From Sedimenticola sp. (GTDB taxonomy: Bacteria > Pseudomonadota > Gammaproteobacteria > Chromatiales > Chromatiaceae): a stretch of DNA of 64,000 nucleotides. Position numbers and translations under genes: made by a program. A model generated the notes under the pieces. It was not told the origin of the DNA and did no database searches. It was given only the letters and a program-made list of their open reading frames with translations. The stretch is from the NCBI GenBank assembly GCA_027068915.1, contig JAMOLT010000027.1, positions 1 through 64,000 of the forward strand. The letters run 5' to 3'. Shown here in pieces: positions 27,281 to 35,665 of the stretch; the stretch's first letter is position 1; the number at the start of each line of letters is the position of its first letter.

Positions 27281-28477
27281 ATGGAAATCCCCGTACTCTT
27301 TCTGAAGAAAAATCACGAACGCCGCTTGCGCGCCGGACATCTGTGGGTGTACAGCAATGAGGTGGACACCGTACGCTCGCCGCTGAAAGATTTTCAGCCC
27401 GGTGAACAGGTCGCCCTGATGGACCATGAGGAAAAGTGGCTGGCCTGGGCCTACATCAATCCCAACTCCCTGATTTGCGCCCGCATTGTCAGCCGTCAGC
27501 AGGATCATCTGCTGGATCAGTCCCTGATCGTCCATCGCATCAAGGTGGCCCTGGGCCTGCGTGATCGCATCTACAAGCAGCCTTTCTACCGTCTGCTGTT
27601 TGCTGAATCCGACGGCACTCCCGGTCTGGTAGTGGATCGTTTCGGCAAGTATCTTTCCGTACAGATCACCACAGCAGGCATGGAAGCACAGAAAGATGCC
27701 ATCATCGGCGCGCTGAACAAGGTGGTTCACCCTTCGGGCATCCTCCTGCGCAACGACGTGGCCGTGCGCGAGCAGGAAGGGCTTGAGCGCTATGTGGAAG
27801 TCGCTTCGGGGAAAATCCCGGAGCAGGTACAGCTGTCGGAAGACGACTGCAATTTCGAGACCTCCCTGTTCGAAGGGCAGAAAACCGGCTGGTTCTACGA
27901 TCAGGCGAGCAACCGCCGCCGCCTGCTGCCCTGGGTGGAAGGCAAGCGTGTACTGGATCTGTTCAGCTATGCCGGCGCTTGGGGCGTGAGCGCCGCCAAA
28001 GCCGGGGCTTCTTCTGTAACCTGCGTGGATTCCTCGGCAAAAGCACTGGAGCTGGTAACCCGCAATGCAGCCCTCAACAACCAGTCTGACAAGGTAAACA
28101 CCCTGCGCCAGGACGCCTTCTCCGCACTCAAGGAACTGAAACATGCCGGCGAACGCTTCGACATCGTGCTGGTGGATCCACCCGCCTTCATCAAGCGCAA
28201 GAAGGATTTGAAAGAAGGCAGCCTCGCCTACCGCCGCATCAACGAAGCGGCGATCAGCGTATTGCGCAAGGACGGCCTGCTGGTCAGCTCCTCCTGCTCC
28301 TATCACATGGATGAGCAACGCCTGCTGCAAACCCTGCAACAGGCCTCCCGTCATCGGGATCGCAGCATGCAGCTGGTGGAGCGCGGCCAGCAGGGGCCGG
28401 ATCACCCGGTACACCCGGCCATCGAGGAAACCGCGTACCTGAAAACCTTCTATCTGCGGGTTCTGCCGTCTTTTTGA
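27281..28477 (+). CDS. rlmI: 23S rRNA (cytosine-1962 C5) methyltransferase RlmI
   Basis: 398 residues. The N-terminal PUA domain (LKKNHERRLRAGHLWVYSNE) is followed by an EEHE-type linker and a SAM-binding domain (VLDLFSYAGAWGVSAAKAG). The catalytic motifs are LVDPPAFIK and the cysteine of SSSCSYHM. It methylates C1962 of 23S rRNA in E. coli. It is followed three bases later by lgt, suggesting co-transcription. Confidence 0.93.
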   Translation: MEIPVLFLKKNHERRLRAGHLWVYSNEVDTVRSPLKDFQPGEQVALMDHEEKWLAWAYINPNSLICARIVSRQQDHLLDQSLIVHRIKVALGLRDRIYKQPFYRLLFAESDGTPGLVVDRFGKYLSVQITTAGMEAQKDAIIGALNKVVHPSGILLRNDVAVREQEGLERYVEVASGKIPEQVQLSEDDCNFETSLFEGQKTGWFYDQASNRRRLLPWVEGKRVLDLFSYAGAWGVSAAKAGASSVTCVDSSAKALELVTRNAALNNQSDKVNTLRQDAFSALKELKHAGERFDIVLVDPPAFIKRKKDLKEGSLAYRRINEAAISVLRKDGLLVSSSCSYHMDEQRLLQTLQQASRHRDRSMQLVERGQQGPDHPVHPAIEETAYLKTFYLRVLPSF

Positions 28478-28480
28478 ACC

Positions 28481-29317
28481 ATGATCTATCCTGAAATCGA
28501 TCCTGTCGCCCTGTCTCTGGGGCCGCTGAAAATCCACTGGTACGGTCTCATGTACCTGGTGGGCATGCTGGGCGGCTGGGCGCTGGCGCGCTGGCGGATC
28601 CGGCGCAGCGACAGCGGCTGGACCGCGCAACAGGTGGACGATTTGCTGTTCTACTGCGCGGTCGGCGTGGTGCTCGGCGGGCGCCTGGGCTATATCCTGT
28701 TCTATGGGTTCAACGACTGGCAGGAAGATCCGGTGCGCATCCTCCGGGTGTGGGAAGGCGGCATGTCCTTTCATGGCGGCTTCCTGGGGGTGCTCGTCGC
28801 CATGTGGCTGTACCGGCGCAAGCATGGAAAGGGGTTTTTCGAACTCACCGATTTTATCGCCCCCTATATCACTATCGGCCTTTTCACCGGCCGCCTGGGC
28901 AACTTCATCAACGGCGAGCTTTGGGGCAAGCCCACGGATCTGCCCTGGGCCATGCAGCTGCGCTGTGACGACTTCATCAGCCTGTGCCGGGACAAGCTGG
29001 GCCTGCCGCCGGGAAGCGAATGGACGCCTCCCCTGCACCCCAACCAACTGTATGAAGCGCTGGGCGAAGGATTGTTGCTGTTCGCCCTGCTGTGGTGGTT
29101 TTCCTCCAGGCCACGACCGGCCATGGCGGTATCCGCCCTGTTCCTCATCGGTTACGGCAGCTTTCGTTTCCTCATCGAATTCGTGCGCATGCCGGACGTA
29201 CAGCTCGGCTATCTGGCCGGGGGGTGGCTCACTATGGGGCAGGCCCTCTCCCTGCCCATGATTATTGTTGGTATGATTCTGATCACTATTGCCTACAGGA
29301 AGCCCGCGAATCCATGA
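28481..29317 (+). CDS. lgt: prolipoprotein diacylglyceryl transferase
   Basis: 278 residues, a polytopic inner-membrane enzyme that moves diacylglycerol from phosphatidylglycerol to the lipobox cysteine of prolipoproteins. It shows [26 protein letters not shown] and the Lgt signature [17 protein letters not shown], with the essential Arg and Asn. [12 protein letters not shown] is also conserved. Its stop overlaps the thyA start (ATGA), a pairing found in many gammaproteobacteria. Confidence 0.96.
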   Translation: MIYPEIDPVALSLGPLKIHWYGLMYLVGMLGGWALARWRIRRSDSGWTAQQVDDLLFYCAVGVVLGGRLGYILFYGFNDWQEDPVRILRVWEGGMSFHGGFLGVLVAMWLYRRKHGKGFFELTDFIAPYITIGLFTGRLGNFINGELWGKPTDLPWAMQLRCDDFISLCRDKLGLPPGSEWTPPLHPNQLYEALGEGLLLFALLWWFSSRPRPAMAVSALFLIGYGSFRFLIEFVRMPDVQLGYLAGGWLTMGQALSLPMIIVGMILITIAYRKPANP

Positions 29318-30147
29318 AGCAATACCTGGAACTGTTGCGCCGCGTGCGCGAAGAAGGCGCTCCCAAGGGGGATCGCACCGGCACCGGGACGTATTCTGTT
29401 TTCGGCCATCAGATGCGCTTCGATCTCGGCGAAGGCTTTCCCCTGGTCACCACCAAGAAGATTCATCTCAAATCCGTGATCCACGAGTTGCTGTGGTTTT
29501 TGCGCGGTGACACCACCACCGATTACCTGAAACGCAATGGCGTCAGCATTTGGAATGAATGGGCCGATAAAAGCGGTGATCTTGGGCCTATTTACGGTTA
29601 TCAGTGGCGATCCTGGCCAGCGCCGGACGGGCGTAGCATCGACCAGATCGCCCAGATCGTGGAGCAGATCAAGACCACGCCCGATTCCCGGCGCATCATC
29701 GTGTCCGCCTGGAATCCCGCCGATCTGCCGGATGAGACCATCTCGCCCCAGGACAATGTCGCCCGGGGGCGCATGGCGCTGGCGCCCTGCCATGCGTTCT
29801 TCCAGTTCTATGTGCGTGATGGCCGCCTTTCCTGCCAGCTGTACCAGCGCAGCGCCGACGTCTTTCTGGGCGTGCCTTTCAACATCGCCAGCTATGCGTT
29901 GCTGACCCTGATGGTGGCCCAGGTATGCGGTCTCGAGCCGGGGGATTTTATCCATACGCTGGGGGATGCGCATCTGTACAGCAATCATCTGGAACAGGCG
30001 GATCTGCAGCTTTCCCGGGAGCCTTTTCCCCTGCCGGGCATGGAAATCAACCCGGATGTCTTGCGGTTGGATGACTTTCGCTACGAAGATTTCAGAATCC
30101 TTGATTATCAATGCCATGCGGGCATACCTGCGCCCATAGCCGTATAG
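29314..30147 (+). CDS. thyA: thymidylate synthase
   Basis: 277 residues from the ATG overlapping lgt. It methylates dUMP to dTMP using methylene-tetrahydrofolate. The catalytic cysteine is in [12 protein letters not shown], and the substrate-binding Arg is in [25 protein letters not shown] is also intact. Relative to E. coli there is an insertion of about 12 residues ([13 protein letters not shown]) before the catalytic loop, a known natural length variant. It is followed 24 bp later by folA, which regenerates the folate it uses. Confidence 0.97.
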   Translation: MKQYLELLRRVREEGAPKGDRTGTGTYSVFGHQMRFDLGEGFPLVTTKKIHLKSVIHELLWFLRGDTTTDYLKRNGVSIWNEWADKSGDLGPIYGYQWRSWPAPDGRSIDQIAQIVEQIKTTPDSRRIIVSAWNPADLPDETISPQDNVARGRMALAPCHAFFQFYVRDGRLSCQLYQRSADVFLGVPFNIASYALLTLMVAQVCGLEPGDFIHTLGDAHLYSNHLEQADLQLSREPFPLPGMEINPDVLRLDDFRYEDFRILDYQCHAGIPAPIAV

Positions 30148-30171
30148 ATCTCCCCGTAGCGAGACCCCGCC

Positions 30172-30672
30172 ATGAACCAGCCTCCCTGCATCAGCATCAT
30201 CGCCGCCATGGCCCGCAACCGGGTTATCGGCAAGGAGAACAAGCTGCCCTGGCGGCTGCCTGCGGATTTGCAGCATTTCAAACGGCTGACCATGGGCAAG
30301 CCCATGATCATGGGCAGAAAAACCTGGGAATCCCTGCCGGGGCTGCTGCCTGGCCGCCCGCACATCGTGGTCAGCCGCAACCGGGATCACCAAGCGTCCG
30401 GTGCAAGCCTGGTCCATTCCCTGGAGGAAGCAATCCGGCAGGCGGGCAATGCGCCGGAGATCATGATCGTGGGCGGGGCGAACCTTTACGTCCAGGCGCT
30501 GTCTCTTGCACAACGCATCTATTTGACAGAAATTGATCTCGACGTTGAAGGGGACGCCTGGTTTCCGGAATTCGACGCCGCCCAATGGCAGGAGACCGCC
30601 CGGGAAGAACACAAAGCAGATAGAATGAACCCCGTGGACTACAGATTCATCACCCTGGAGAAAATACCATGA
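30172..30672 (+). CDS. folA: dihydrofolate reductase
   Basis: 166 residues. It reduces dihydrofolate made by ThyA back to tetrahydrofolate with NADPH. Visible motifs are IAAMARNRVIGKENKLPWRL (the Met20-loop region with its Trp), GRKTWESLPG and VGGANLYVQAL. The C-terminal YRFITLEK end is normal. The stop codon overlaps the start of the arfA-like gene (ATGA). Confidence 0.96.
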   Translation: MNQPPCISIIAAMARNRVIGKENKLPWRLPADLQHFKRLTMGKPMIMGRKTWESLPGLLPGRPHIVVSRNRDHQASGASLVHSLEEAIRQAGNAPEIMIVGGANLYVQALSLAQRIYLTEIDLDVEGDAWFPEFDAAQWQETAREEHKADRMNPVDYRFITLEKIP

Positions 30673-30857
30673 AAAAAGGCAGCGCCAAGAGCCTGGTCAT
30701 GCAGCGGCAATACCGCAGCCAGGTCGTCCGGGACAAAACCAAGTACCGGCGCAAGAGCAAACACAAAAAAGCCCCCGAAATCGGGGGCTTTTTTGTGTTT
30801 GCTGGTACACCCGAGTGTTTCAAATATCTATTGGGCGTCTCCAATGATTCTGTTTAA
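30669..30857 (+). CDS. arfA: ArfA-like alternative ribosome-rescue factor with internal terminator
   Basis: 62 codons on paper, but an intrinsic terminator lies inside the frame (30759-30800), so the mRNA should end before the stop codon at 30855. The N-terminal part (AKSLVMQRQYRSQVVRDKTK, then YRRKSKHKK) has the basic pattern of ArfA, which recruits RF2 to ribosomes stalled on non-stop mRNA. ArfA genes elsewhere are known to be made from non-stop mRNAs and thus destroyed by tmRNA unless tmRNA fails. The start overlaps folA. Residues encoded after the hairpin are probably never made. The short length keeps the family call below certain. Confidence 0.7.
   Translation: MKKGSAKSLVMQRQYRSQVVRDKTKYRRKSKHKKAPEIGGFFVFAGTPECFKYLLGVSNDSV
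30759..30800. terminator. strong intrinsic terminator inside the arfA-like frame
   Basis: Perfect 20-base arms (30759-30778 and 30781-30800) around AA. The core is GCCCCCGA / TCGGGGGC, flanked by A-runs on the left and T-runs on the right, so it can stop transcription from both sides. It ends the lgt-thyA-folA-arfA transcript before the arfA stop codon. Confidence 0.93.
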
Positions 30858-30866
30858 CAGGTTTAT

Positions 30867-30959
30867 GTTTGAGCGGTGCGAGAACAAGGCGAAGGCCGCA
30901 GCAAATAGTGCACTATTTGCGAGATTTTCAACGCAGCCAAGCTATCGCGCCGCTCAAAC
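30867..30959. repeat. nested palindromic element
   Basis: Outer arms GTTTGAGCGG (30867-30876) and CCGCTCAAAC (30950-30959) enclose a perfect 20-bp palindrome, GCAAATAGTGCACTATTTGC (30901-30920). The 14-mer AGAACAAGGCGAAG at 30881-30894 recurs at 51267-51280 in another intergenic region. It looks like a small dispersed non-coding repeat. Confidence 0.6.
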
Positions 30960-31036
30960 ACGAGGATGCCAATCACGAAGTATTGGAGATACCCCATTAT
31001 GCAAATGGCCAAACCCGGATGGCCTGATCGCTCCCG

Positions 31037-31603
31037 TCACGGCAGCTTCTGTTGTCGGTGGCGTAGCTGATGCGCCGAGAACTCATCTGGGGTAATCGCA
31101 CCATCGCCATTGCTGTCAATATCAGAAAATACGGCGATGTTTCCAATATTACGCATGGGATAGCCCGCCTGGGAACGCTCGCTGATGCGCTGGCGCTGGG
31201 CCTTGAGAAATTCCTCTTCCGGAATCCTTCCATCTCCATTCAGGTCAAAGCGCTGAAAAGACGGCATGTTTCCCCTTTTTCCCTTGCCTTGGTGCTGCTG
31301 GCGCATTTTTTGCTGTCCCGCAGCAAGTTCGTCCGGACTTATCCGCCCATCCGCATCGGCATCAAATGCGGAGAAGGGTGGCATGTTTCCGGCGCCGCCC
31401 CCGGGCATACCCGCCCTGGAAGCCATGCGTTTGTCTCTCACCACGGCAAATTCCGCTTCGCTGATCACTCCATCACCATCCTGATCATAAGCGGCGAAAG
31501 GAACTGGCCCCCGGACGGGAACCTCTGCCGCCTGCACCGCCAACACAGTAAAGCTGGTGACGACGATAGCCGCGGTAAAAGACGATCCGCTGAACATTTT
31601 CAT
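31037..31603 (-). CDS. secreted EF-hand protein
   Basis: 188 residues from the ATG at 31603, with AGGAG eight bases upstream. A signal peptide covers about residues 1-25. Four EF-hand loops are visible: DQDGDGVISEAE, DADADGRISPDE, DLNGDGRIPEEE and DSNGDGAITPDE, each with the acidic positions 1, 3, 5 and 12 filled. It is a probable periplasmic calcium-binding protein. Linkers are rich in Gly, Met and basic residues. It lies 47 bp downstream of the cytochrome c'-like gene on the same strand. Confidence 0.88.
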   Translation of the reverse strand: MKMFSGSSFTAAIVVTSFTVLAVQAAEVPVRGPVPFAAYDQDGDGVISEAEFAVVRDKRMASRAGMPGGGAGNMPPFSAFDADADGRISPDELAAGQQKMRQQHQGKGKRGNMPSFQRFDLNGDGRIPEEEFLKAQRQRISERSQAGYPMRNIGNIAVFSDIDSNGDGAITPDEFSAHQLRHRQQKLP

Positions 31604-31650
31604 GGCATATCTCCTGGGCATACCGCCCGGTCGTGCCATGCGCAATCCAC

Positions 31651-32112
31651 TCAGTCTGTAGCCACCAGGCTGTAGCTTGCATGGCAGGCAATGCAGTTGG
31701 TCATCAGGGCGGCCAGTTGCTCTCGCGCATACTGCGGGTCGCCCAGTTGTTCAGCATCCATTGCCAGTTGGTCAAATTTCGTATGGGTGTCGAATCCCAG
31801 TTTCTTGAACTCCATAGGCAGTTTGGCGATAAGGCCCGGGGGAACTTCTCCCTGGGCAGCCATGCCCGCTTTTTTGGCTGCAGCTGCGGCGGCTTCCATG
31901 TCCTCTTCGTTGGTGGCTGCCAGGACAGCTTGTGTGGCGACGAGAAAGGCCCGCATCTCGGCTAGCACCAGATTGCGCTCTGCCGTGGTCAGTTGCAGCG
32001 CCATGCGCCCATCCGGCGCCTGCTCCACGCTGCCTACGAACCCAAATTTGTACACTGCGCCAGCAATCACCAACAGCAGCAACAGTAAAACTGTCCAACA
32101 AAATTTACACAT
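31651..32112 (-). CDS. membrane-anchored cytochrome c'-like protein
   Basis: 153 residues. The N-terminal hydrophobic segment WTVLLLLLLVIAGAVYKFGF is an uncleaved anchor or signal. One heme-binding motif, CIACH, is near the C-terminus (LMTNCIACHASYSLV), as in the four-helix cytochrome c' family rather than the class I type with an N-terminal CXXCH. The alanine-rich helices in between fit that fold. It is likely periplasmic and may bind small gases or carry electrons. Probable co-transcription with the EF-hand gene. Confidence 0.82.
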   Translation of the reverse strand: MCKFCWTVLLLLLLVIAGAVYKFGFVGSVEQAPDGRMALQLTTAERNLVLAEMRAFLVATQAVLAATNEEDMEAAAAAAKKAGMAAQGEVPPGLIAKLPMEFKKLGFDTHTKFDQLAMDAEQLGDPQYAREQLAALMTNCIACHASYSLVATD

Positions 32113-32148
32113 TTATTTGTTCCAATGACTTTTTCAGGTTGTGTATTC

Positions 32149-32294
32149 TAACCCGGATGTTTCACTCAGGAGTACGAGGGCGGACTCAACCTGTGGCTCG
32201 GTTACGCTTTGCACTTTGCTAATATTCCAATAATATCTATAGATAACATGTGCTTAACTTGATTTCTCGGTGGTTGGGTGAAATATCCGGGTTA
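32149..32294. mobile_element. 146-bp MITE-like element with terminal inverted repeats
   Basis: TAACCCGGATGTTTCAC (32149-32165) and GTGAAATATCCGGGTTA (32278-32294) are 17-bp terminal inverted repeats with one mismatch. The ends begin and finish in TA, as for elements that insert at and duplicate TA. The interior has no coding capacity. It sits between the cytochrome gene and the DUF2202 gene. Confidence 0.65.
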
Positions 32295-32320
32295 ACGCGA
32301 AGCCCATGCACTGCAACAAC

Positions 32321-32348
32321 GCCCGGAAGCGATACAATGCTTCCGGGC
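32321..32348. terminator. probable terminator after the DUF2202 gene
   Basis: GCCCGGAAGC (32321-32330) and GCTTCCGGGC (32339-32348) form a perfect 10-bp stem with an 8-nt loop, 16 bp beyond the DUF2202 stop on the minus strand. The following T content is modest, so strength is uncertain. Confidence 0.6.
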
Positions 32349-32363
32349 ATAATTCCTATCTGG

Positions 32364-33038
32364 CTATCGGCCTCCACGCCTTTTGCCCCGACCTTTACCA
32401 CCACGCTCCACGGCGCTGTTGATGATTTCGTCCACTTCTTCCTGGGACATCACTTGCGCTTCATAAACGACCCCCAGGCTTTCGATCTGACTGACGAACG
32501 CACGCAGATGATTGCGGGAACCACGCATCAGGTTTTCATAAGCCTTGGTCACATCCGCATGGGTGGATTCTGCGATGGCTCTTTTGAGATCCGTAATATC
32601 CAGCTCTTCGACAAGCGCACCGGCGTACAGCGCATCTTCCAGGGATACAGCGCCTTTTTCGGTTAGATCCTGATACAGATCGGCCAGACCGGTATTGGTG
32701 AATGCGCCTACGCTGTCATCTGCAACCGGATCAACCAGGCCATAGGTATCCAGCAGCCTTTTCATGTTGTCCATGTGGCGTTGCTCTGCGGCAGAGATAT
32801 TGTTGAATACGGGGTTCTCCCAAATATCGAACAGGGTGAGGTATACGTCCCGCGCCAGCTTTTCCTCTTCACGCATAAAGACCAGTGTCGCGGCCTCTAT
32901 ATCAGATAGAGGAGTGATTACCGGCAGCACCGCTTGACCACCGGCGACAGGATTGCCGCCTTTCCAGCCAGCCTGAATCGGACTGGCGGCAAGTACGGCT
33001 ACAACGGGGAGCATGGCTACAATGGGGGTGATTTTCAT
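32364..33038 (-). CDS. DUF2202 ferritin-like secreted protein
   Basis: 224 residues from the ATG at 33038, with AGGAG upstream. The signal peptide ends near SPIQA. The DUF2202 core starts at LSDIEAATLVFMREEEKLAR and includes AEQRHMDNMKRLLD and SRNHLRAFV. These helices carry the Glu/His residues expected of a ferritin-like four-helix fold, so metal binding is plausible. The tail VERGGKGRGKRRGGR is Gly/Arg-rich, like that of the upstream neighbour ending at 33182. Confidence 0.87.
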   Translation of the reverse strand: MKITPIVAMLPVVAVLAASPIQAGWKGGNPVAGGQAVLPVITPLSDIEAATLVFMREEEKLARDVYLTLFDIWENPVFNNISAAEQRHMDNMKRLLDTYGLVDPVADDSVGAFTNTGLADLYQDLTEKGAVSLEDALYAGALVEELDITDLKRAIAESTHADVTKAYENLMRGSRNHLRAFVSQIESLGVVYEAQVMSQEEVDEIINSAVERGGKGRGKRRGGR

Positions 33039-33181
33039 TTTGATTCTCCTAACTAACGCTTGGGTTTCGATGAGGAAATCCTGTGGATGTCCCTTGTGTG
33101 CCCAACAGTCTAGAAAAATCACATTGCAGAAGTATTTCCGCTGGGGAAAAAGATGTTTCAGTATGTTTCCGGTAGGTTACC

Positions 33182-33496
33182 TTATCTGCCTCTCCCGCCT
33201 CGCCCACCACGCCTGTGAGCCGCCCCGCCAGCGCCCAGGGTTTGCATGCGCCGCTCATAACCCATGCCGAAATAGGTCCTGGTACGTCGAACCGTTTCCG
33301 GCTTGCGGACTGGTTGCACTGTTTTCTTCGATGCTACAGGCGCAGCCTTTGCCGGCGCTTCCGCATCCTGCTGTTCATCCCAATCCATGTCATCCAGCAC
33401 TGCCGAGGCATGCACAGACGGGAGCACCCCAAGGGAAAGGGTTGCCGCCAGCACGATGAATGATGGCGCATTTGGTTTCCCGCTGAATAATCCCAT
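33182..33496 (-). CDS. small secreted protein with Gly/Arg-rich tail
   Basis: 104 residues with a GAGGT ribosome site. A signal peptide (SFIVLAATLSLGVLPSVHAS) is followed by an acidic stretch (LDDMDWDEQQDAEAP), then a basic region RKPETVRRTRTYFGMGYERR and a final AHRRGGRGGRGR. No named family recognised. The tail resembles that of the DUF2202 protein encoded next on the same strand, so both may bind the same surface or partner. Confidence 0.65.
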   Translation of the reverse strand: MGLFSGKPNAPSFIVLAATLSLGVLPSVHASAVLDDMDWDEQQDAEAPAKAAPVASKKTVQPVRKPETVRRTRTYFGMGYERRMQTLGAGGAAHRRGGRGGRGR

Positions 33497-33632
33497 GCAT
33501 CTACCTCAACTGCATTCCGGCAATCTTGCCGACCATTCAGTAAACACCACTTGGCAGCCCCGGCAAAGGGAGAAATCGTAACAAGTTGTTTCCAGGCAGC
33601 ACGGAGAAGGCCATGTTTGCTAGTATTGGATA

Positions 33633-34352
33633 ATGACCAACGCAAATACTCTGATCCTCATCGTAGATGACGACCTCGCACTGCGGGAACTACTGCAACG
33701 CTACCTCGGTGAACAGGGTTTCGAGACCGCAGCCGTTGCCGATGGCAATGCCATGAAAAAATGGCTGGCCGATCACCAACCTGACCTGGTGGTAATGGAT
33801 CTGATGCTGCCGGGGGAAGACGGGCTCAGCCTGACCCGCCACCTACAGGCGACCACCAGCCTACCGGTTCTGATTCTCTCCGCCAAGGGGGAAGACATCG
33901 ACCGCATCGTGGGGCTGGAGATCGGCGCAGACGACTATCTCGCCAAACCTTTCAACCCCCGGGAGCTGGTGGCGCGAATCCGGGCTATTCTGCGCAGAAA
34001 AGCCGCCCAGGACACCCCTGAAGAGCAACCGGAAGACAGCAACATCTACCGTTTTGGCCCCTATGTTCTCAACCTGAACAACTTCACCCTGCACCGTAAA
34101 GGCGAGGAAGTGGCCCTCACCAGCGGGGAAATCAATCTGCTGGCCCTGCTCGTGCGCCACCCCAATCACGTCCTCACCCGGGATCAGCTCATCGACCTGC
34201 TCAAGGGATACGACCGCTCTCCCTTCGACCGCAGCATCGACGTGCGCATTACCCGCTTGCGGCACAAGATCGAAGAAGACCCGAAACACCCGCATTACAT
34301 ACGCACCATTTGGGGCAAGGGATATCTGTTTTCTCCCGGAGACAGCACCTGA
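33633..34352 (+). CDS. OmpR-family response regulator
   Basis: 239 residues. The receiver domain holds the acidic pocket ILIVDDDLALREL, the phospho-acceptor Asp in LVVMDLMLPGEDGLSL, and the KPF motif in DDYLAKPFNPRELVARI. A winged-helix DNA-binding domain covers about 140-235 (SIDVRITRLRHKIEEDP). It is close to OmpR in sequence style. It is co-translated with the kinase gene (TGATG junction). Possible targets are the envelope proteins encoded divergently at 31037-33496, but no binding site was identified. Confidence 0.94.
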   Translation: MTNANTLILIVDDDLALRELLQRYLGEQGFETAAVADGNAMKKWLADHQPDLVVMDLMLPGEDGLSLTRHLQATTSLPVLILSAKGEDIDRIVGLEIGADDYLAKPFNPRELVARIRAILRRKAAQDTPEEQPEDSNIYRFGPYVLNLNNFTLHRKGEEVALTSGEINLLALLVRHPNHVLTRDQLIDLLKGYDRSPFDRSIDVRITRLRHKIEEDPKHPHYIRTIWGKGYLFSPGDST

Positions 34353-35665
34353 TGCGGTTCCCGAACACTTTGTTCGCCAGAACCAGTCTCACCATCACCA
34401 GCGCCCTGCTACTCTTCATGCTGTTCACCGGGTTTGTAATTTTCAATTACATCCTCATGCCGGTCGGAAAACAAGGCGCAACCGACCTGGCCGCCCTGAT
34501 GGTGCTGTCCGCAAAAACCTGGGTGGAGCTGCCCCCCGCCGCCAGGGAGGATTTTCAGCAGGAGTTGCGGGCCAGCCATGATCTGCGGCTGGAGCCCGCC
34601 CCCCCTGCAGCAACGATAAGGCCGCTGGTCTTGCATTCACCCTACCTGTTGTTTCTCGAGGAAGCACTCAGCATCCATCTTGGCCATCCGGTGCATATCC
34701 AGCAGGCAGGCGACGACCCGGACTGGCACTGGGCAATCTTTCCCGTTGCCGGAAAAACCCTTTATATCGGCGTGCATCATGGCCATGTTGGCGCAGCACC
34801 ACCCCGCGCCGCCCTTATCATTCTGCTTGGCGCCAGCCTGTTCATTCTCCTGACCACCCTGCTGGTGGTGCGGCGCATCACCAAACCCCTGGAAGCGCTT
34901 TCCCGGGGAGTAAAGCGCCTGGGCAGCGGCGGCCACCATCGGCCCCTGCCGGAGAACGGCCCCACGGAACTTGCAAACCTGGCCCGCAAGTTCAACCAGT
35001 TGAGCAATGAGATCCAACAACTGCTGGACAACCGCACCACCCTCCTCGGCGGCATCTCTCACGATTTGCGCACCCCCCTGGCCAGGCTGCGCATCGCCGT
35101 GGAATTGCTACAGGGCAAGGAAGATGCGGCGTTGCTGCAAAACATGCAGCAGGATCTGGAAGAGATGGATACCCTCATCACCCGCACCCTGGAACTGGCG
35201 AGAATGATGCAGGAGGACAAGATTCCCACGGAGGCCGTGGATCTGGAGGCTTTTCTTCGCAAGCTGGGCGCAAGCTATGCGCAGGAAGGAAAAGAGCTAG
35301 AATTGCAGCTCGAAGCCCCCTGCATATTTCCCGTCAACCGGCTTATCCTGCGCCGGATACTGAACAATCTTCTCGACAACGCCTTCCATTATGCTGGCGG
35401 GCACAAGGTTGTTTTACGTTTGCAATGCAGCAGTGACCTGGCGCGCATCTGTGTGCTGGATCAGGGAAGCGGCATTCCCCAAGAGCAGATCGGCAAGGTT
35501 GTTCAGCCTTTCTATCGTCTCGACCCTTCGCGCAACCGCAGCACCGGGGGCAGCGGGCTGGGGTTGGCCATCGTGCAGCAGCTGGCGCAACTGCAGGGTT
35601 GGGCGGTCACCCTGGAAAACCGGCCTGCCGGCGGCTTGTCCGCCTGTATCGAAATTCCGGGCTAG
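34352..35665 (+). CDS. EnvZ-like sensor histidine kinase
   Basis: 437 residues. Two membrane helices (TITSALLLFMLFTGFVIFNY near 15 and ALIILLGASLFILLTTLLVV near 165) flank a periplasmic sensor of about 130 residues. A HAMP domain follows (RRITKPLEALSRGVKRLGSG). The phospho-accepting His is in GGISHDLRTPLARLR, and the ATPase has NNLLDNAFHYAGG and GGSGLGLAIVQQL. The start overlaps the regulator stop. The 3' end overlaps the stop of the convergent gene at 35662. Confidence 0.93.
   Translation: MRFPNTLFARTSLTITSALLLFMLFTGFVIFNYILMPVGKQGATDLAALMVLSAKTWVELPPAAREDFQQELRASHDLRLEPAPPAATIRPLVLHSPYLLFLEEALSIHLGHPVHIQQAGDDPDWHWAIFPVAGKTLYIGVHHGHVGAAPPRAALIILLGASLFILLTTLLVVRRITKPLEALSRGVKRLGSGGHHRPLPENGPTELANLARKFNQLSNEIQQLLDNRTTLLGGISHDLRTPLARLRIAVELLQGKEDAALLQNMQQDLEEMDTLITRTLELARMMQEDKIPTEAVDLEAFLRKLGASYAQEGKELELQLEAPCIFPVNRLILRRILNNLLDNAFHYAGGHKVVLRLQCSSDLARICVLDQGSGIPQEQIGKVVQPFYRLDPSRNRSTGGSGLGLAIVQQLAQLQGWAVTLENRPAGGLSACIEIPG

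Noticed and set aside
27218-29047. 609-codon open frame opposite rlmI and lgt
   Set aside because: It spans two well-defined genes on the other strand, with His/Gln/Gly-rich composition typical of antisense translation.
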